From Bacillus sp. MUM 116 (GTDB lineage: Bacteria > Bacillota > Bacilli > Bacillales > Cytobacillaceae), in contig NZ_MLYR01000091.1 in NCBI RefSeq assembly GCF_001866655.1, positions 1-64,000 on the forward strand: 64,000 nucleotides of DNA. Reading direction: 5' to 3'. Within the stretch, counting starts at the first letter, position 1. Each line of letters opens with the position of its first letter. The notes under the pieces are model-generated. The model searched no databases, was not told the origin of the DNA, and saw only the letters and a list, made by a program, of their open reading frames with translations. The translations under genes were made by a program, and so were the position numbers. Shown here piece after piece: positions 34,681-44,013 of this stretch.

Positions 34681-35456
34681 TGAAAGCACACGAATATATT
34701 GAGACTTCACAGCAAGACGGTGTCGGGTTGATTGAGTTAAACAGACCTGCTCAATATAATGCATTAAATCGTACAATGGTCCGTGAAATTGTGGATGCGA
34801 TGGAAACTTTCGATGGGGATGAGGAAGTTCGGGTCATCGTAATCACAGGGAAAGGACGGGCATTTTCAGCCGGTGCGGATATTGATGAAATGGCGGGGGA
34901 TGATCCAGTTCGACTGGAGCTATTGAATCAATTCGCAGATTGGGACCGTCTATCCTTAATCAAGAAGCCTATCATTGGTGCGGTAAAAGGCTTTGTTTTT
35001 GGCGGGGGATTTGAGTTGGCACTGAGCTGTGATTTATTAATTGCAGCCAGCGGTACGGAATTTTCTTTCCCGGAAGTGAACCTTGGAGTCATGCCGGGAG
35101 CTGGAGGAACCCAGCGTTTAACAAAAATTGTCGGCAGGACGAAAGCGTTGGAATGGTTATGGAACGGCACGAAGATTACAACGGAAGCTGCCCTTCAACA
35201 TGGCCTGATTAATCGAGTCGTTTCGCCTGAAGTATTAATGGAAGAAACAATGAAAATGGCTAAACAAATTGCGAGACAGGCACCGCTTTCGATTCGTTTA
35301 ATTAAAGACGCGGTCAATAAGGCAGTCGATTATTCCTTATATGAAGGAATGCAATATGAAAGAAAAAATTTCTATTTACTGTTTGCATCCGAGGATCAAA
35401 AAGAAGGCATGAACGCTTTTATCGAAAAGCGAAAACCGGAATTTAAAGGGAGATAA
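34680..35456 (+). CDS. paaF: Enoyl-CoA hydratase, PaaF-like
   Basis: Crotonase of 258 residues with both acidic catalytic positions (FVFGGGFELALSCD and LGVMPGAGGTQRL) and oxyanion-hole GKGRAFSAGADIDEM. In the pathway PaaF hydrates 2,3-dehydroadipyl-CoA. The name rests on the operon and full catalytic set; which of the three hydratases here takes which step is not certain. Confidence 0.78.
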   Translation: MKAHEYIETSQQDGVGLIELNRPAQYNALNRTMVREIVDAMETFDGDEEVRVIVITGKGRAFSAGADIDEMAGDDPVRLELLNQFADWDRLSLIKKPIIGAVKGFVFGGGFELALSCDLLIAASGTEFSFPEVNLGVMPGAGGTQRLTKIVGRTKALEWLWNGTKITTEAALQHGLINRVVSPEVLMEETMKMAKQIARQAPLSIRLIKDAVNKAVDYSLYEGMQYERKNFYLLFASEDQKEGMNAFIEKRKPEFKGR

Positions 35457-35460
35457 CCAT

Positions 35461-36234
35461 ATGTATGAAACGATTTTGTATTCCGTTGAAAACGGTGTGG
35501 CCCGAATTTCGTTAAATCGGCCGACTACCTTAAATGCCTTCGTGGCGCAAATGAATAAAGAAATCACGCATGCTATTAAAGTTGCTTCCGCATCTGATGA
35601 GGTCCGCTGCATCGTTCTAACTGGTGAGGGACGGGGTTTTTGTTCCGGCCAAGACCTATCGGAAGTGGATGAAAAGATGGATCACGGGCAAGTATTAAGG
35701 GAGAAATACGGCCCGATGGTGAAGCAAATCTATCAATGTGAGAAACCGATTATTGCGGCAGTTAACGGAATTGCTGCCGGTGCAGGGTTCAGCCTTGCAT
35801 TAGCCTGTGATTTTCGTCTTCTTTCAGACCGGGCAAGCTTTTTAAATGCTTTTATTCACATTGGATTAATCCCGGACTCAGGTAACAGTTACTTCCTTAC
35901 TAGATTAGTAGGAGAAGCCAAAGCCCTAGAAATTTCGATTTTAGGTGAAAAAATCCCTGCGGACCAAGCACTTGCATTCGGACTTGCTACCAAAGTGGTT
36001 TCTTCCGATAACTGGGACGCTGAAGTCACCCAATTTGCAGAGCGAATTGCGGCCCTGCCAACTAAAGCAATCGGATTAATCAAACGTACAATTAAATCCG
36101 CAGGTGAAAAATCCTTTACTGATTACTTAGAAGAAGAGGCCCAAGCCCAAAGAATTGCCGGCCTAACGAAAGATGCTCGTGAAGGCGTACAGGCCTTTAT
36201 GGAAAAAAGAAAACCAACCTTTATCGGCAAATAA
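35461..36234 (+). CDS. paaG: Ring-1,2-epoxyphenylacetyl-CoA isomerase PaaG
   Basis: Crotonase-fold isomerase of 257 residues. The first hydratase Glu is replaced in GIAAGAGFSLALACD, while the Asp of GLIPDSGNSYFLTRL, diagnostic for PaaG isomerases, is kept. It turns the epoxide into oxepin-CoA and also acts on the later dehydrosuberyl step in known systems. It follows the PaaF-like gene by four bases. Confidence 0.85.
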   Translation: MYETILYSVENGVARISLNRPTTLNAFVAQMNKEITHAIKVASASDEVRCIVLTGEGRGFCSGQDLSEVDEKMDHGQVLREKYGPMVKQIYQCEKPIIAAVNGIAAGAGFSLALACDFRLLSDRASFLNAFIHIGLIPDSGNSYFLTRLVGEAKALEISILGEKIPADQALAFGLATKVVSSDNWDAEVTQFAERIAALPTKAIGLIKRTIKSAGEKSFTDYLEEEAQAQRIAGLTKDAREGVQAFMEKRKPTFIGK

Positions 36235-36249
36235 GAGGAGGATCAACTC

Positions 36250-37758
36250 ATGACAACACAAGTAACTGAAGCGGTTTCTTTAAAAAGAGATTACTATCAT
36301 TTAATTATAAACGGTGAAAAAGTAGAAAGCTCCAATGGTAAAACGATTAAAACTTATAATCCAGCTACTGGAGAATTACTTGCTGAAGTAGCAAAAGCTT
36401 CACAAGAGGATACAGAAAGAGCGGTTTTAGCAGCCCGCGAAGCATTTGATCACGGAAAATGGCGCAAATATCCAATTAACCGCCGTTCACAAGTATTAAA
36501 TAAAATTGCTGCAATTATGCGCTCCCGTTTTAATGAGATTGTAGAATTAGAGATTTTAGATACTGGTAAGTCATTGGCTGCAGCGCAAGGTCAAGTATCA
36601 CAAGCAATTGAAGATTTTGAATTTTATGCAGCTGCTATTGTCGGCCACCGTGGTGTCGTTAACAATATGCCCGGTCAATTTCATAATTTCACAGAAAAAG
36701 AGCCTGTTGGCGTTTGTGCGCAAATCATTCCTTGGAATTATCCATTAATGATGGCGGCTTGGAAAATTGCTCCTGCTATTGCAGTTGGTTGTTCTGTTAT
36801 TGTAAAACCAGCTAGCTTAACTCCGCTTACTGCGATTATTTTAGGTGAAATCTGCTTAGAGGCAGGCGTTCCTGCAGGGGTTGTGAACATTGTTCCTGGA
36901 TCAGGTTCAGAAGTCGGTAACTACCTAGTAGAACATCCGAAAGTAAATAAAGTGGCTTTCACTGGTTCTACACCAATCGGTAAAGATATTATGGCGAAAG
37001 CTTCTGAAACATTAAAACGCGTTACTCTTGAATTAGGCGGTAAATCTCCTAATCTCGTATTTGAAGATGCGGATATCGATGCAGCTGTTGATGGATCACT
37101 TTTTGGTATTTTCTATAACTCCGGCCAATCATGTGAAGCACGTTCCCGTTTGTACGTACATGAAGATATTTACGATGAATTCATCACGAAGTTTGTTGAA
37201 AAAACAAAGAAATTAGTACTTGCGAATCCATTTGATAAAGGAACTCATATGGGTGCAATCATCGACCAAGACCAGTTAAATGTCATCGATGGCTATGTAA
37301 AATCAGCCATTGAAGAGGGAGCAGAAATTTTAGCAGGAGGAAAACCTGCTGTTGTCGAGGGATATGAAGGTGGATTCTGGTATGAGCCGACTGTCATTGC
37401 AAATGTAAACCACGACATGACCGTTGTAAAAGAAGAAATCTTTGGTCCTGTTGTCGTTGTTATGAAGTTTAAGGATGAAAAGGAAGCTATTAAACTTGCA
37501 AACGACACAGAATTCGGCTTAGGATCTGCCGTATGGTCAAAAGATGGTGCGCGTGCAACTCGTGTGGCGAAGCAGATTGAAGCAGGAATCGTAATGATAA
37601 ACTGCCCATTCTCAGCATTCCCTGGTACACCATTTGGCGGTTATAAGCAATCTGGTTTCGGCCGTGAGCTTTGCATCGAAACACTTGATCTATATACCGA
37701 AACAAAGAGCATTGTTTCTTACTTTGGAAGTCGTCCAATAAATCCACTAGGTGTTTAA
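36250..37758 (+). CDS. Aldehyde dehydrogenase, probable oxidation of the ring-opened semialdehyde
   Basis: NAD(P)-dependent ALDH of 502 residues: IPWNYPL (Asn), LELGGKSPN (catalytic Glu), NSGQSCEARSR (nucleophile Cys) and KEEIFGPVV are intact. E. coli PaaZ fuses an ALDH to a MaoC hydratase that opens oxepin-CoA; this protein ends after the ALDH fold, so hydrolysis must come from another protein. It probably oxidises 3-oxo-5,6-dehydrosuberyl-CoA semialdehyde (inference from position). AGAGGAGG precedes the ATG. Confidence 0.82.
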   Translation: MTTQVTEAVSLKRDYYHLIINGEKVESSNGKTIKTYNPATGELLAEVAKASQEDTERAVLAAREAFDHGKWRKYPINRRSQVLNKIAAIMRSRFNEIVELEILDTGKSLAAAQGQVSQAIEDFEFYAAAIVGHRGVVNNMPGQFHNFTEKEPVGVCAQIIPWNYPLMMAAWKIAPAIAVGCSVIVKPASLTPLTAIILGEICLEAGVPAGVVNIVPGSGSEVGNYLVEHPKVNKVAFTGSTPIGKDIMAKASETLKRVTLELGGKSPNLVFEDADIDAAVDGSLFGIFYNSGQSCEARSRLYVHEDIYDEFITKFVEKTKKLVLANPFDKGTHMGAIIDQDQLNVIDGYVKSAIEEGAEILAGGKPAVVEGYEGGFWYEPTVIANVNHDMTVVKEEIFGPVVVVMKFKDEKEAIKLANDTEFGLGSAVWSKDGARATRVAKQIEAGIVMINCPFSAFPGTPFGGYKQSGFGRELCIETLDLYTETKSIVSYFGSRPINPLGV

Positions 37759-37768
37759 TATCCTACAT

Positions 37769-37806
37769 GTACGAATGAGACTTCATGGTCTCATTCGTAC
37801 TTCTTT
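37769..37806 (+). terminator. Strong hairpin between the ALDH gene and paaH
   Basis: A perfect 13-bp stem (GTACGAATGAGAC and complement) with a 6-base loop is followed by TTCTTT. It may end part of the paa transcripts, leaving paaH-paaJ to read-through or another promoter. Confidence 0.7.
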
Positions 37807-37830
37807 AATTAGACAAAGGAGAGATGGTTG

Positions 37831-38700
37831 ATGAAAAACATCGTTGTTGTTGGTTCAGGTGTAATGGGCAGAGGGATTGCCTATGTATCTGCACTTGGTG
37901 GATTTTCCGTTACATTAGTTGATGTGAATGAAAATGCGCTTAAAAGTGCTGAAGGTGAACTGAATTCAATTTTTGCAAAAGGCCGCGAAAGAGGAAAAAT
38001 TTCTGCCGAACAGGAACAAGTGGCAAAAGCGAATCTGTCCTATGCCAGTGATATGCCGCAGGCTTGTTCTTCTGCTGATCTAATTATTGAAGCCGTGCCG
38101 GAAAAAGCGGAAATCAAAAAACAGGTTTTTGAAACAATGGAGCAATTTGCGTCAGAGCATTGCCTTTTTGCAACCAATACATCCACAATGAGTCCTACTG
38201 AAATTGCTTCTTATGGAAAACGTGCAGAACGGACTATTGCGATGCACTTTTTTAATCCGGTTCACAGAATGCCGCTTGTGGAAATTGTCCGTGGGCTTGA
38301 GACAAGTGACGAAACAGCAGAGACGATTAAAAAAGTGGCTGAACAAATGGGAAAAGAAACGGTTGTTATTAATGAATTCCCAGGTTTTGTCACAAGCCGG
38401 ATCAGCTGTCTGGTAGGAAATGAAGCTTTTTATATGCTGCAAGAAGGTCTCGGCACACCTGAGGACATTGATAAAGCAATCAAACTTGGTTTGAATTACC
38501 CAATGGGTCCATTTGAATTGGTCGACCTTGTCGGTTTAGATGCCCGCTTAAATAACTTGAAATACTTGCATGAAAAATTGGGTGAAAAATACCGTCCGGC
38601 ACCATTGCTCGAACAATATGTGGCTGCAGGTCGACTAGGCCGTAAAACGGGCAAAGGTGTTTATGATTATTCCAAAAAAGAAGAGTTGGTGAAAAAATGA
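37831..38700 (+). CDS. paaH: 3-hydroxyacyl-CoA dehydrogenase, PaaH-like
   Basis: 289 residues: N-terminal NAD fold (VVGSGVMGRGIAYVSALGGF), catalytic His region AMHFFNPVHRMPLVEIV, and C-terminal helical domain (NYPMGPFELVDLVGLD). It would oxidise 3-hydroxyadipyl-CoA. 3-hydroxybutyryl-CoA dehydrogenases look alike, so the name rests on the paa context. ATG 37831 is used because AAAGGAGAG lies suitably upstream. It overlaps paaJ by four bases. Confidence 0.85.
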   Translation: MKNIVVVGSGVMGRGIAYVSALGGFSVTLVDVNENALKSAEGELNSIFAKGRERGKISAEQEQVAKANLSYASDMPQACSSADLIIEAVPEKAEIKKQVFETMEQFASEHCLFATNTSTMSPTEIASYGKRAERTIAMHFFNPVHRMPLVEIVRGLETSDETAETIKKVAEQMGKETVVINEFPGFVTSRISCLVGNEAFYMLQEGLGTPEDIDKAIKLGLNYPMGPFELVDLVGLDARLNNLKYLHEKLGEKYRPAPLLEQYVAAGRLGRKTGKGVYDYSKKEELVKK

Positions 38701-39902
38701 AAGAAGTAGTAATTGTTGACGCCGTTAGAACACCAATTGGAAAATATAAAGGTGCTTTAAAAAGTGTCCGGCCGGATGACCTGGGTGCCATCGTACTTAA
38801 GGCCCTTCTTGATAGAAACCCAAAGCTTCCTCCGGAACAAATTGAAGATGTTATTTTTGGAAATGCCAATCAAGCGGGGGAAGACAATCGAAATGTTGCG
38901 AGAATGTCAGCCTTACTTGCCGGATTGCCGATAACTGTTGGTGGAACAACGATTAACCGTCTTTGTGGTTCTGGTTTGGATGCCGTAATTCTTGCAGCAA
39001 GATCGATTGCCGTAGGAGAAGGGGATATTTATATTGCAGGTGGTACTGAAAGCATGACAAGAGCCCCTTATGTAATGGGTAAGCCGGAAATTGATTATCC
39101 AAGAGGTTCCATGGAGCTTCAGGATACGACCATCGGCTGGCGCTTTACGAATAAAAAATTAGAAGAAATGTACGGTGCAGACTCCATGCCGCAAACAGCA
39201 GAAAATGTCGCACAGCGCCATTCCATCACTCGTGAAGAGCAAGATGAATTCGCACTCCGAAGCCAGCAACGGGCAAAAGCAGCCATGGAAAATGAACGGT
39301 TTGCGAATGAAATCGTTCCTGTCACCTTTAAAGATCGGAAAGGGAACGAGGTAGTGGTAACAAAGGACGAGCATCCACGCCCGGATACTTCCTTAGAAAA
39401 GCTATCAAAACTTCGGCCTATTTTTGAAGGCGGTACGGTCACTGCGGGAAATGCATCCGGCGTGAATGACGGTGCTTCAGCGGTATTATTAATGAGTGCT
39501 GAAAAAGCAAAGGAACTTGGCTTAAAACCGCTTGCTAAATATGTAGTCGGGGCTGTTGCCGGTCTTGAACCAGCAGTCATGGGCCTTGGACCAATTTATG
39601 CGACAAGAAAAGCACTCTCCAGAGCGAATCTATCGGTCGGCGATATCGGTTTAGTAGAATTAAATGAAGCTTTTGCTTCCCAGTCGATTGAATGCATGAA
39701 ACAGTTAGAACTTGATTCTGAAAAAGTAAATGTCAATGGCGGTGCAATTGCCTTTGGTCATCCTCTTGGCGCAAGTGGTGCCCGGATTTTAACCACCCTT
39801 GTCCATGAAATGAAAAAACAAAAGGTACAATATGGACTTGCAACCATGTGTATTGGTGTCGGTCAAGGAATTGCTGCGATTATTGAAAACATTGAGAATT
39901 AA
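38697..39902 (+). CDS. paaJ: 3-oxoadipyl-CoA thiolase PaaJ
   Basis: Thiolase of 401 residues that releases succinyl-CoA and acetyl-CoA at the end of the pathway. Cys in [14 protein letters not shown] (near residue 90), [12 protein letters not shown] and the final Cys in [10 protein letters not shown] are intact. The [18 protein letters not shown] segment is typical of beta-ketoadipyl-CoA thiolases and unlike the acetoacetyl-CoA thiolase at 9 kb. It is translationally coupled to paaH. Confidence 0.9.
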   Translation: MKEVVIVDAVRTPIGKYKGALKSVRPDDLGAIVLKALLDRNPKLPPEQIEDVIFGNANQAGEDNRNVARMSALLAGLPITVGGTTINRLCGSGLDAVILAARSIAVGEGDIYIAGGTESMTRAPYVMGKPEIDYPRGSMELQDTTIGWRFTNKKLEEMYGADSMPQTAENVAQRHSITREEQDEFALRSQQRAKAAMENERFANEIVPVTFKDRKGNEVVVTKDEHPRPDTSLEKLSKLRPIFEGGTVTAGNASGVNDGASAVLLMSAEKAKELGLKPLAKYVVGAVAGLEPAVMGLGPIYATRKALSRANLSVGDIGLVELNEAFASQSIECMKQLELDSEKVNVNGGAIAFGHPLGASGARILTTLVHEMKKQKVQYGLATMCIGVGQGIAAIIENIEN

Positions 39903-39908
39903 TTTTTA

Positions 39909-39945
39909 AGCCCTTATATAGTTTGACTAATAAGGGCTATTTTGT
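39909..39945 (+). terminator. Hairpin after paaJ
   Basis: AGCCCTTAT and ATAAGGGCT pair perfectly (9 bp) with a 12-base loop and are followed by ATTTTGTCT. Weak terminator or attenuator before the third hydratase gene; CTAATAAGGG recurs just downstream. Confidence 0.6.
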
Positions 39946-39969
39946 CTAATAAGGGAGCGAAATTAATTT

Positions 39970-40746
39970 ATGGCAAACGTATTATTTAAAGTTGAAAATC
40001 ATATTGGCTATGTAACAGTTAATCGTCCTGACGTTTTAAATTGTTTTAACTATTCGACCCTATCCGAGCTTCAAGAAATTGTGAATGGTATTTCTCTAAA
40101 TCCGGATGTTCACGTTGTGATTTTTACGGGGGCTGGAGAAAAAGCATTTAGCGCCGGTGCCGATTTAAAGGAACGAAAAACATTAACCGAAACAGAAACA
40201 AGAAGGAATGTAAAAGCGATTCGAGATGTATTTAACAGTATTTCGCTGCTTCCACAGCCAACGATTGCGGCTGTTAATGGCTATGCGCTTGGCGGAGGAT
40301 TCGAATGGCTGCTATCCTGCGACTTTGCGGTTGCAGCGGAAGGAATCTCACTAGGTTTAACAGAAACAAGCTGGGCGATTATACCGGGAGCTGGCGGAAC
40401 ACAGCGGTTGCCAAGGCTGGTTGGTGAGACAAAGGCAAAAGAATTAATTTTTACTGCAAAAAAATTGTCCGCTGAGGAAGCACGTGAATTAGGTATTGTC
40501 CTTAAGGTAGTCCCACAAAACCAATTAATGTCTGCTTGTGAGGAATTTGCCGGGAAAATCATGAAAAATGGACCTGTTGCTATCCGACAGGCAAAATATG
40601 CGATTACAAGAGGGCTTAACACGGACTTGCAAACAGGGCTTGAAATAGAAGCAAAGGCATATGAGTTAACGATTCCGACAGAAGATCGCATTGAAGCTTT
40701 AAATGCTTTCAGTGAAAAAAGAGCACCACGTTTTTTGGGGAAATAG
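39970..40746 (+). CDS. Third enoyl-CoA hydratase of the paa cluster (AUH-like)
   Basis: 258-residue crotonase with full hydratase motifs: GAGEKAFSAGADLKER, YALGGGFEWLLSCD, AIIPGAGGTQRLPRL. It is much closer to the methylglutaconyl-CoA hydratase-like protein at 4712-5494 than to the PaaF and PaaG neighbours. It could hydrate dehydroadipyl-CoA or provide the oxepin-CoA hydrolase missing from the ALDH protein; neither is shown. Spacing from AAGGGAGCG to ATG is 10 bases. Confidence 0.75.
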   Translation: MANVLFKVENHIGYVTVNRPDVLNCFNYSTLSELQEIVNGISLNPDVHVVIFTGAGEKAFSAGADLKERKTLTETETRRNVKAIRDVFNSISLLPQPTIAAVNGYALGGGFEWLLSCDFAVAAEGISLGLTETSWAIIPGAGGTQRLPRLVGETKAKELIFTAKKLSAEEARELGIVLKVVPQNQLMSACEEFAGKIMKNGPVAIRQAKYAITRGLNTDLQTGLEIEAKAYELTIPTEDRIEALNAFSEKRAPRFLGK

Positions 40747-40777
40747 CTTGTTTTTTAAGAAAAATATATAAAAATAG

Positions 40778-40790
40778 TAACGTTCGTATA
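40778..40790. promoter_or_regulatory. TAACGTT half-site before paaX
   Basis: TAACGTTCGTATA shares its TAACGTT half with the dyad over the paaA promoter and lies about 40 bp before paaX. It suggests autoregulation, but the second half-site is degenerate. Confidence 0.35.
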
Positions 40791-40826
40791 AAATTTGTGA
40801 TATAAAAAGAAATGGGGGTGAAGAGA

Positions 40827-41708
40827 ATGGGTGAAAATACACGATCAATGATCTTTACAATATACGGTGATTATATTCATCATTATGGTAATAAAATTTG
40901 GATTGGCAGTTTAATTCGATTGTTAAAGGAGTTCGGCCATAATGAGCAGGCAGTGCGGGTGGCGGTTTCCCGTATGTTAAAGCAGGGATGGGTTGAATCT
41001 GAAAAAATAGAGAATCGCAGCTATTATTTTCTTACAAAACAAGGGATTAACCGGATTGAAGAAGCAGGAAATCGTATTTTTAAACTGCATCCAAGTGAAT
41101 GGGATGGGAAATGGCGAGTCCTTATGTATACCATTCCTGAAGAAAAAAGACAGATTCGGGATGAGCTTCGTCAAGAGTTATTGTGGAGCGGTTTTGGAAG
41201 CTTTTCCAATGCCTGCTGGATATCTCCTAACAACTTGGAGAAAGAGGTAAAGCTTCTTATTAAAAAATATGACATCAGTGAGTATGTCGACTTTTTTGTT
41301 TCCGAATATATTGGTCCAAGGGATAATCCCACCCTTGTGGAAAGAAGCTGGCCATTAGCAGAAGTGGTGGAGAAATACGAAGAATTTATTATTATGTACA
41401 GTAAGCAGTTTTTTGCCAATCAAGAGATTATTAATCGCGGCGAAATGACGGATGCCCAATGCTTCGTCGAACGGACAAAGCTTGTCCATGAATACCGTAA
41501 ATTTTTGTTTATCGACCCCGGTCTTCCGAACGACCTGTTACCGGAGAATTGGAACGGAAACCTTGCCGCAACGCTATTTAATCAATATTATCAACTCCTT
41601 GCAGAGCCTGCCAGTCGTTTTTTTGAGAGTGTTTTTAAGGAAAACAATGACCTTTGCAAAAAAGATGACTCTTATGATGCCAAACAACATCCGTATATGA
41701 TTCAATAA
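40827..41708 (+). CDS. paaX: Phenylacetate-degradation repressor PaaX
   Basis: 293 residues: N-terminal winged helix (IRLLKEFGHNEQAVRVAVSRMLKQGW), the central PaaX segment (WDGKWRVLMYTIPEEKRQIRD and LLWSGFGSFSNACWISP) and the C-terminal domain (FIDPGLPNDLLPENW). In characterised systems PaaX represses paa genes and is released by phenylacetyl-CoA. ATG 40827 follows GGGGGTGAAGAG; the ATG 15 bases upstream overlaps that site. The dyad at the paaA promoter is its likeliest target. Confidence 0.92.
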   Translation: MGENTRSMIFTIYGDYIHHYGNKIWIGSLIRLLKEFGHNEQAVRVAVSRMLKQGWVESEKIENRSYYFLTKQGINRIEEAGNRIFKLHPSEWDGKWRVLMYTIPEEKRQIRDELRQELLWSGFGSFSNACWISPNNLEKEVKLLIKKYDISEYVDFFVSEYIGPRDNPTLVERSWPLAEVVEKYEEFIIMYSKQFFANQEIINRGEMTDAQCFVERTKLVHEYRKFLFIDPGLPNDLLPENWNGNLAATLFNQYYQLLAEPASRFFESVFKENNDLCKKDDSYDAKQHPYMIQ

Positions 41709-41710
41709 CA

Positions 41711-41757
41711 GCAAAGCAGCTTTTCGACATTGTTTTAGGAAGAGCTGCTTTGTTGTC
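41711..41757 (+). terminator. Probable terminator after paaX
   Basis: CAAAGCAGCT and AGCTGCTTTG form a 10-bp stem with a 21-base loop, followed by a short T-rich stretch (TTGTCAATT). It begins a few bases after the paaX stop. Confidence 0.55.
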
Positions 41758-41801
41758 AATTGAATTGGGCTAATTGCTTTTTAGATGAAAGGGGAATAGG
41801 C

Positions 41802-42755
41802 ATGAAATATGTAAATGAATTGCTGTCGATAAAATATCCAATACTTCAGGGCGGCATGGGAAATATCAGTAATGCCCATCTGACAGCAGCTGTTTCGAAC
41901 GCCGGCGGGCTTGGGACAATTGGCTGCGGTACGATGACACCAGAGCAGGTTGAGGCGATTATTCTGGAAACCAAGGAAAAAACGAATAAACCTTTTGCTA
42001 TTAATATTCCAATTAATGTTAGTCCTTTTACAGAAGAAATGGTTCAATTGGTCATCAAACTTAAAATACCGGTGGTTTCATTGTCTGCCGGAAATCCCGC
42101 TCCTTATATCGCTCGTTTTCATCAACATGACATAAAAGTCATTGTTATTGTGGCTGCTGTAAAACACGCACAAAAAGCAGAAGAGGCTGGTGCTGATGTA
42201 TTGGTTGCGGAAGGTTTTGAGGCAGCAGGTATCAATTCCAATCTGGAATTGACCACATTTGCACTGATCCCGCAAATTTGCAAACATGTTTCGATTCCTG
42301 TTTTGGCAGCAGGGGGAATTGGCGATGGGCACGGTTTGGCGGCGGCATTGATGTTAGGAGCGGCAGGCGTGCAAATGGGAACACGCTTGATTGCCACGAA
42401 GGATGCTCCGTTTCATTCTATTTATAAACAAAGACTAATTGATGCTGCCGATAATGAAACGGTGATTTTAGGCCGGTCGGTTGGACAAGTCCGTAGAGTG
42501 CTTAAATCCGGGTATGCGAAACAAATCATTGATTTGGAGCGTCAAGGTTTGTCAGAGGAACAATATCGTCAGATGACATCGGAGGATTTCCATTTGAAAG
42601 GTGCTTTAAATGGCGATAGTGAAAATGGCTTCATGAACAGCGGTCAAATTGCCGGGCTTATCGAAGATATTCCGACAGTACAGGAATTAGTAGATGGAAT
42701 GATGAGGGAAGCAAAAGCTGTCATGGAGGAGCGCTTAAGCCTGTTCACATTTTAA
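41802..42755 (+). CDS. Nitronate monooxygenase / FabK-like FMN oxidoreductase
   Basis: FMN TIM-barrel of 317 residues: PILQGGMGNISNAHLTAAVSNAGGLG at the N-terminus (glycine-rich flavin loop), VAEGFEAAG near residue 140, and LAAGGIGDGHGLAAALMLGAAGVQMGTR binding the phosphate. Members include nitronate monooxygenase, FabK and other flavin enzymes. Position beside the paa cluster does not fix a substrate. ATG 41802 follows AAAGGGGA; earlier in-frame codons lack a site. Confidence 0.8.
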   Translation: MKYVNELLSIKYPILQGGMGNISNAHLTAAVSNAGGLGTIGCGTMTPEQVEAIILETKEKTNKPFAINIPINVSPFTEEMVQLVIKLKIPVVSLSAGNPAPYIARFHQHDIKVIVIVAAVKHAQKAEEAGADVLVAEGFEAAGINSNLELTTFALIPQICKHVSIPVLAAGGIGDGHGLAAALMLGAAGVQMGTRLIATKDAPFHSIYKQRLIDAADNETVILGRSVGQVRRVLKSGYAKQIIDLERQGLSEEQYRQMTSEDFHLKGALNGDSENGFMNSGQIAGLIEDIPTVQELVDGMMREAKAVMEERLSLFTF

Positions 42756-42779
42756 CTGTTTATTGAAAGGAGTTCTGGG

Positions 42780-43202
42780 ATGGGAAACATGGACAAGGGG
42801 TTTAATCTTATGAGGGTTGTTACGGATGGCGTGGTGCCTCCTCCGTGTGATCAGACGTTGCAGTTGAAGGTGACCTCAGCATGTGATGGAGTCGCGCGTG
42901 GGATTTGGAGTGTTGATGATCAGTTCATGAACGGACTCGGAGTGGCAATGGGCGGCTTTGTTTCATCAGCAGCAGACATCATGATGGCCTATGCGGTTGC
43001 TTCCAAAATAAATGAAGGTGAGAGTTTTACTTCTATTGATTTACATACAACCTTTCATCGGCCAATTTTAAAAGGAGAGGTTATGGTCGAGGCCAGGGTT
43101 GAAAAAATGGGCAGAAAGGTTGCCTATGTCATTGCAGATTTATTTCAAAATGAAAAGAAAGCAGCGAGTGTTGTGTCTTCTGTGATGATTATTAGTGAAT
43201 AA
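42780..43202 (+). CDS. Hotdog-fold thioesterase, PaaI/YdiI type
   Basis: 140 residues with GLGVAMGGFVSSAADIMMAYAVAS (hotdog helix with a Gly-Gly turn and Asp) and IDLHTTFHRPILKGEVMVEA. It probably hydrolyses acyl-CoA esters; substrate unknown. It lies 24 bp after the FMN protein with its own AAAGGAG site, so the two are co-transcribed. It is distinct from the PaaI-like protein at 29.3 kb. Confidence 0.72.
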   Translation: MGNMDKGFNLMRVVTDGVVPPPCDQTLQLKVTSACDGVARGIWSVDDQFMNGLGVAMGGFVSSAADIMMAYAVASKINEGESFTSIDLHTTFHRPILKGEVMVEARVEKMGRKVAYVIADLFQNEKKAASVVSSVMIISE

Positions 43203-43207
43203 ATTCG

Positions 43208-43240
43208 AGCTATCGGGACTCAGCCCCGATAGCTTTTTTT
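43208..43240 (+). terminator. Terminator before the urease operon
   Basis: AGCTATCGGG and CCCGATAGCT form a 10-bp GC-rich stem with a 7-base loop followed by TTTTTTT. Confidence 0.92.
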
Positions 43241-43357
43241 AGTTCAAAAAAATTAAAATATTAAAACTGCTGTTTAAAAAGAAATTGAATTGGGAAATTT
43301 TATTGAAGTATGGTTAATTTTAACAACAAATAGAGGGAATTTGAAGGAGGCCGCGAA

Positions 43358-43660
43358 ATGCTATTAGTTCCTCGTGAGATTGATAAACTTATGATTGTTG
43401 TCGCAGCAGATCTTGCCAAAAGAAGGAGAGAAAGAGGATTGAGATTAAACTATCCTGAAGCTGTTGCACTGATAACATATGAAGTGCTGGAAGGAGCAAG
43501 AGATGGAAAAACAGTGGCTGAATTGATGGAATATGGTGCGACCATTTTAAAACGCGAAGATGTGATGGAGGGAATTCCAGATATCATTGACGATGTACAG
43601 GTGGAAGCGACTTTTCCCGATGGAACAAAATTAGTCACTGTACATGATCCAATTCGATAA
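43358..43660 (+). CDS. ureA: Urease gamma subunit UreA
   Basis: 100-residue gamma subunit with [21 protein letters not shown] and [21 protein letters not shown], collinear with the K. aerogenes protein. GGAGG precedes the ATG. First gene of an uninterrupted ureABCEFGD operon. The 155-bp upstream gap shows no convincing GlnR/TnrA or CodY site to my eye. Confidence 0.96.
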   Translation: MLLVPREIDKLMIVVAADLAKRRRERGLRLNYPEAVALITYEVLEGARDGKTVAELMEYGATILKREDVMEGIPDIIDDVQVEATFPDGTKLVTVHDPIR

Positions 43661-43683
43661 GAAACAGCAGGAGGGATAACCCA

Positions 43684-44013
43684 ATGGAGATGGAACCAGG
43701 TCAATTGTTTTTAAAAGAAGAACCGATTATTTGTAACGAAGGAAGAGATCTTTTCAAGATGAAGGTAACCAATACAGGAGATCGCCCGGTCCAAATCGGT
43801 TCACACTTTCATTTTTATGAAGTGAATGAATCCCTAAAATTTGATAGGGAAGAAGCCTTTGGAAAACGGTTAAATGTCCCTGCCGGTGCGGCGGTTCGTT
43901 TCGAACCAGGTGATGAAAAGGAAGTTGAATTGGTTAGTTTTGCAGGAGAACGTAAGGTGTATGGCTTTAACAATAAAACCGATGGGACTCTTGAAAGCGG
44001 GGGGAATCAATGA
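43684..44013 (+). CDS. ureB: Urease beta subunit UreB
   Basis: 109 residues, with [21 protein letters not shown] and [16 protein letters not shown], the conserved beta-subunit core that packs around UreC. AGGAGGG precedes the ATG. Its stop overlaps ureC by four bases (ATGA). Confidence 0.95.
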   Translation: MEMEPGQLFLKEEPIICNEGRDLFKMKVTNTGDRPVQIGSHFHFYEVNESLKFDREEAFGKRLNVPAGAAVRFEPGDEKEVELVSFAGERKVYGFNNKTDGTLESGGNQ

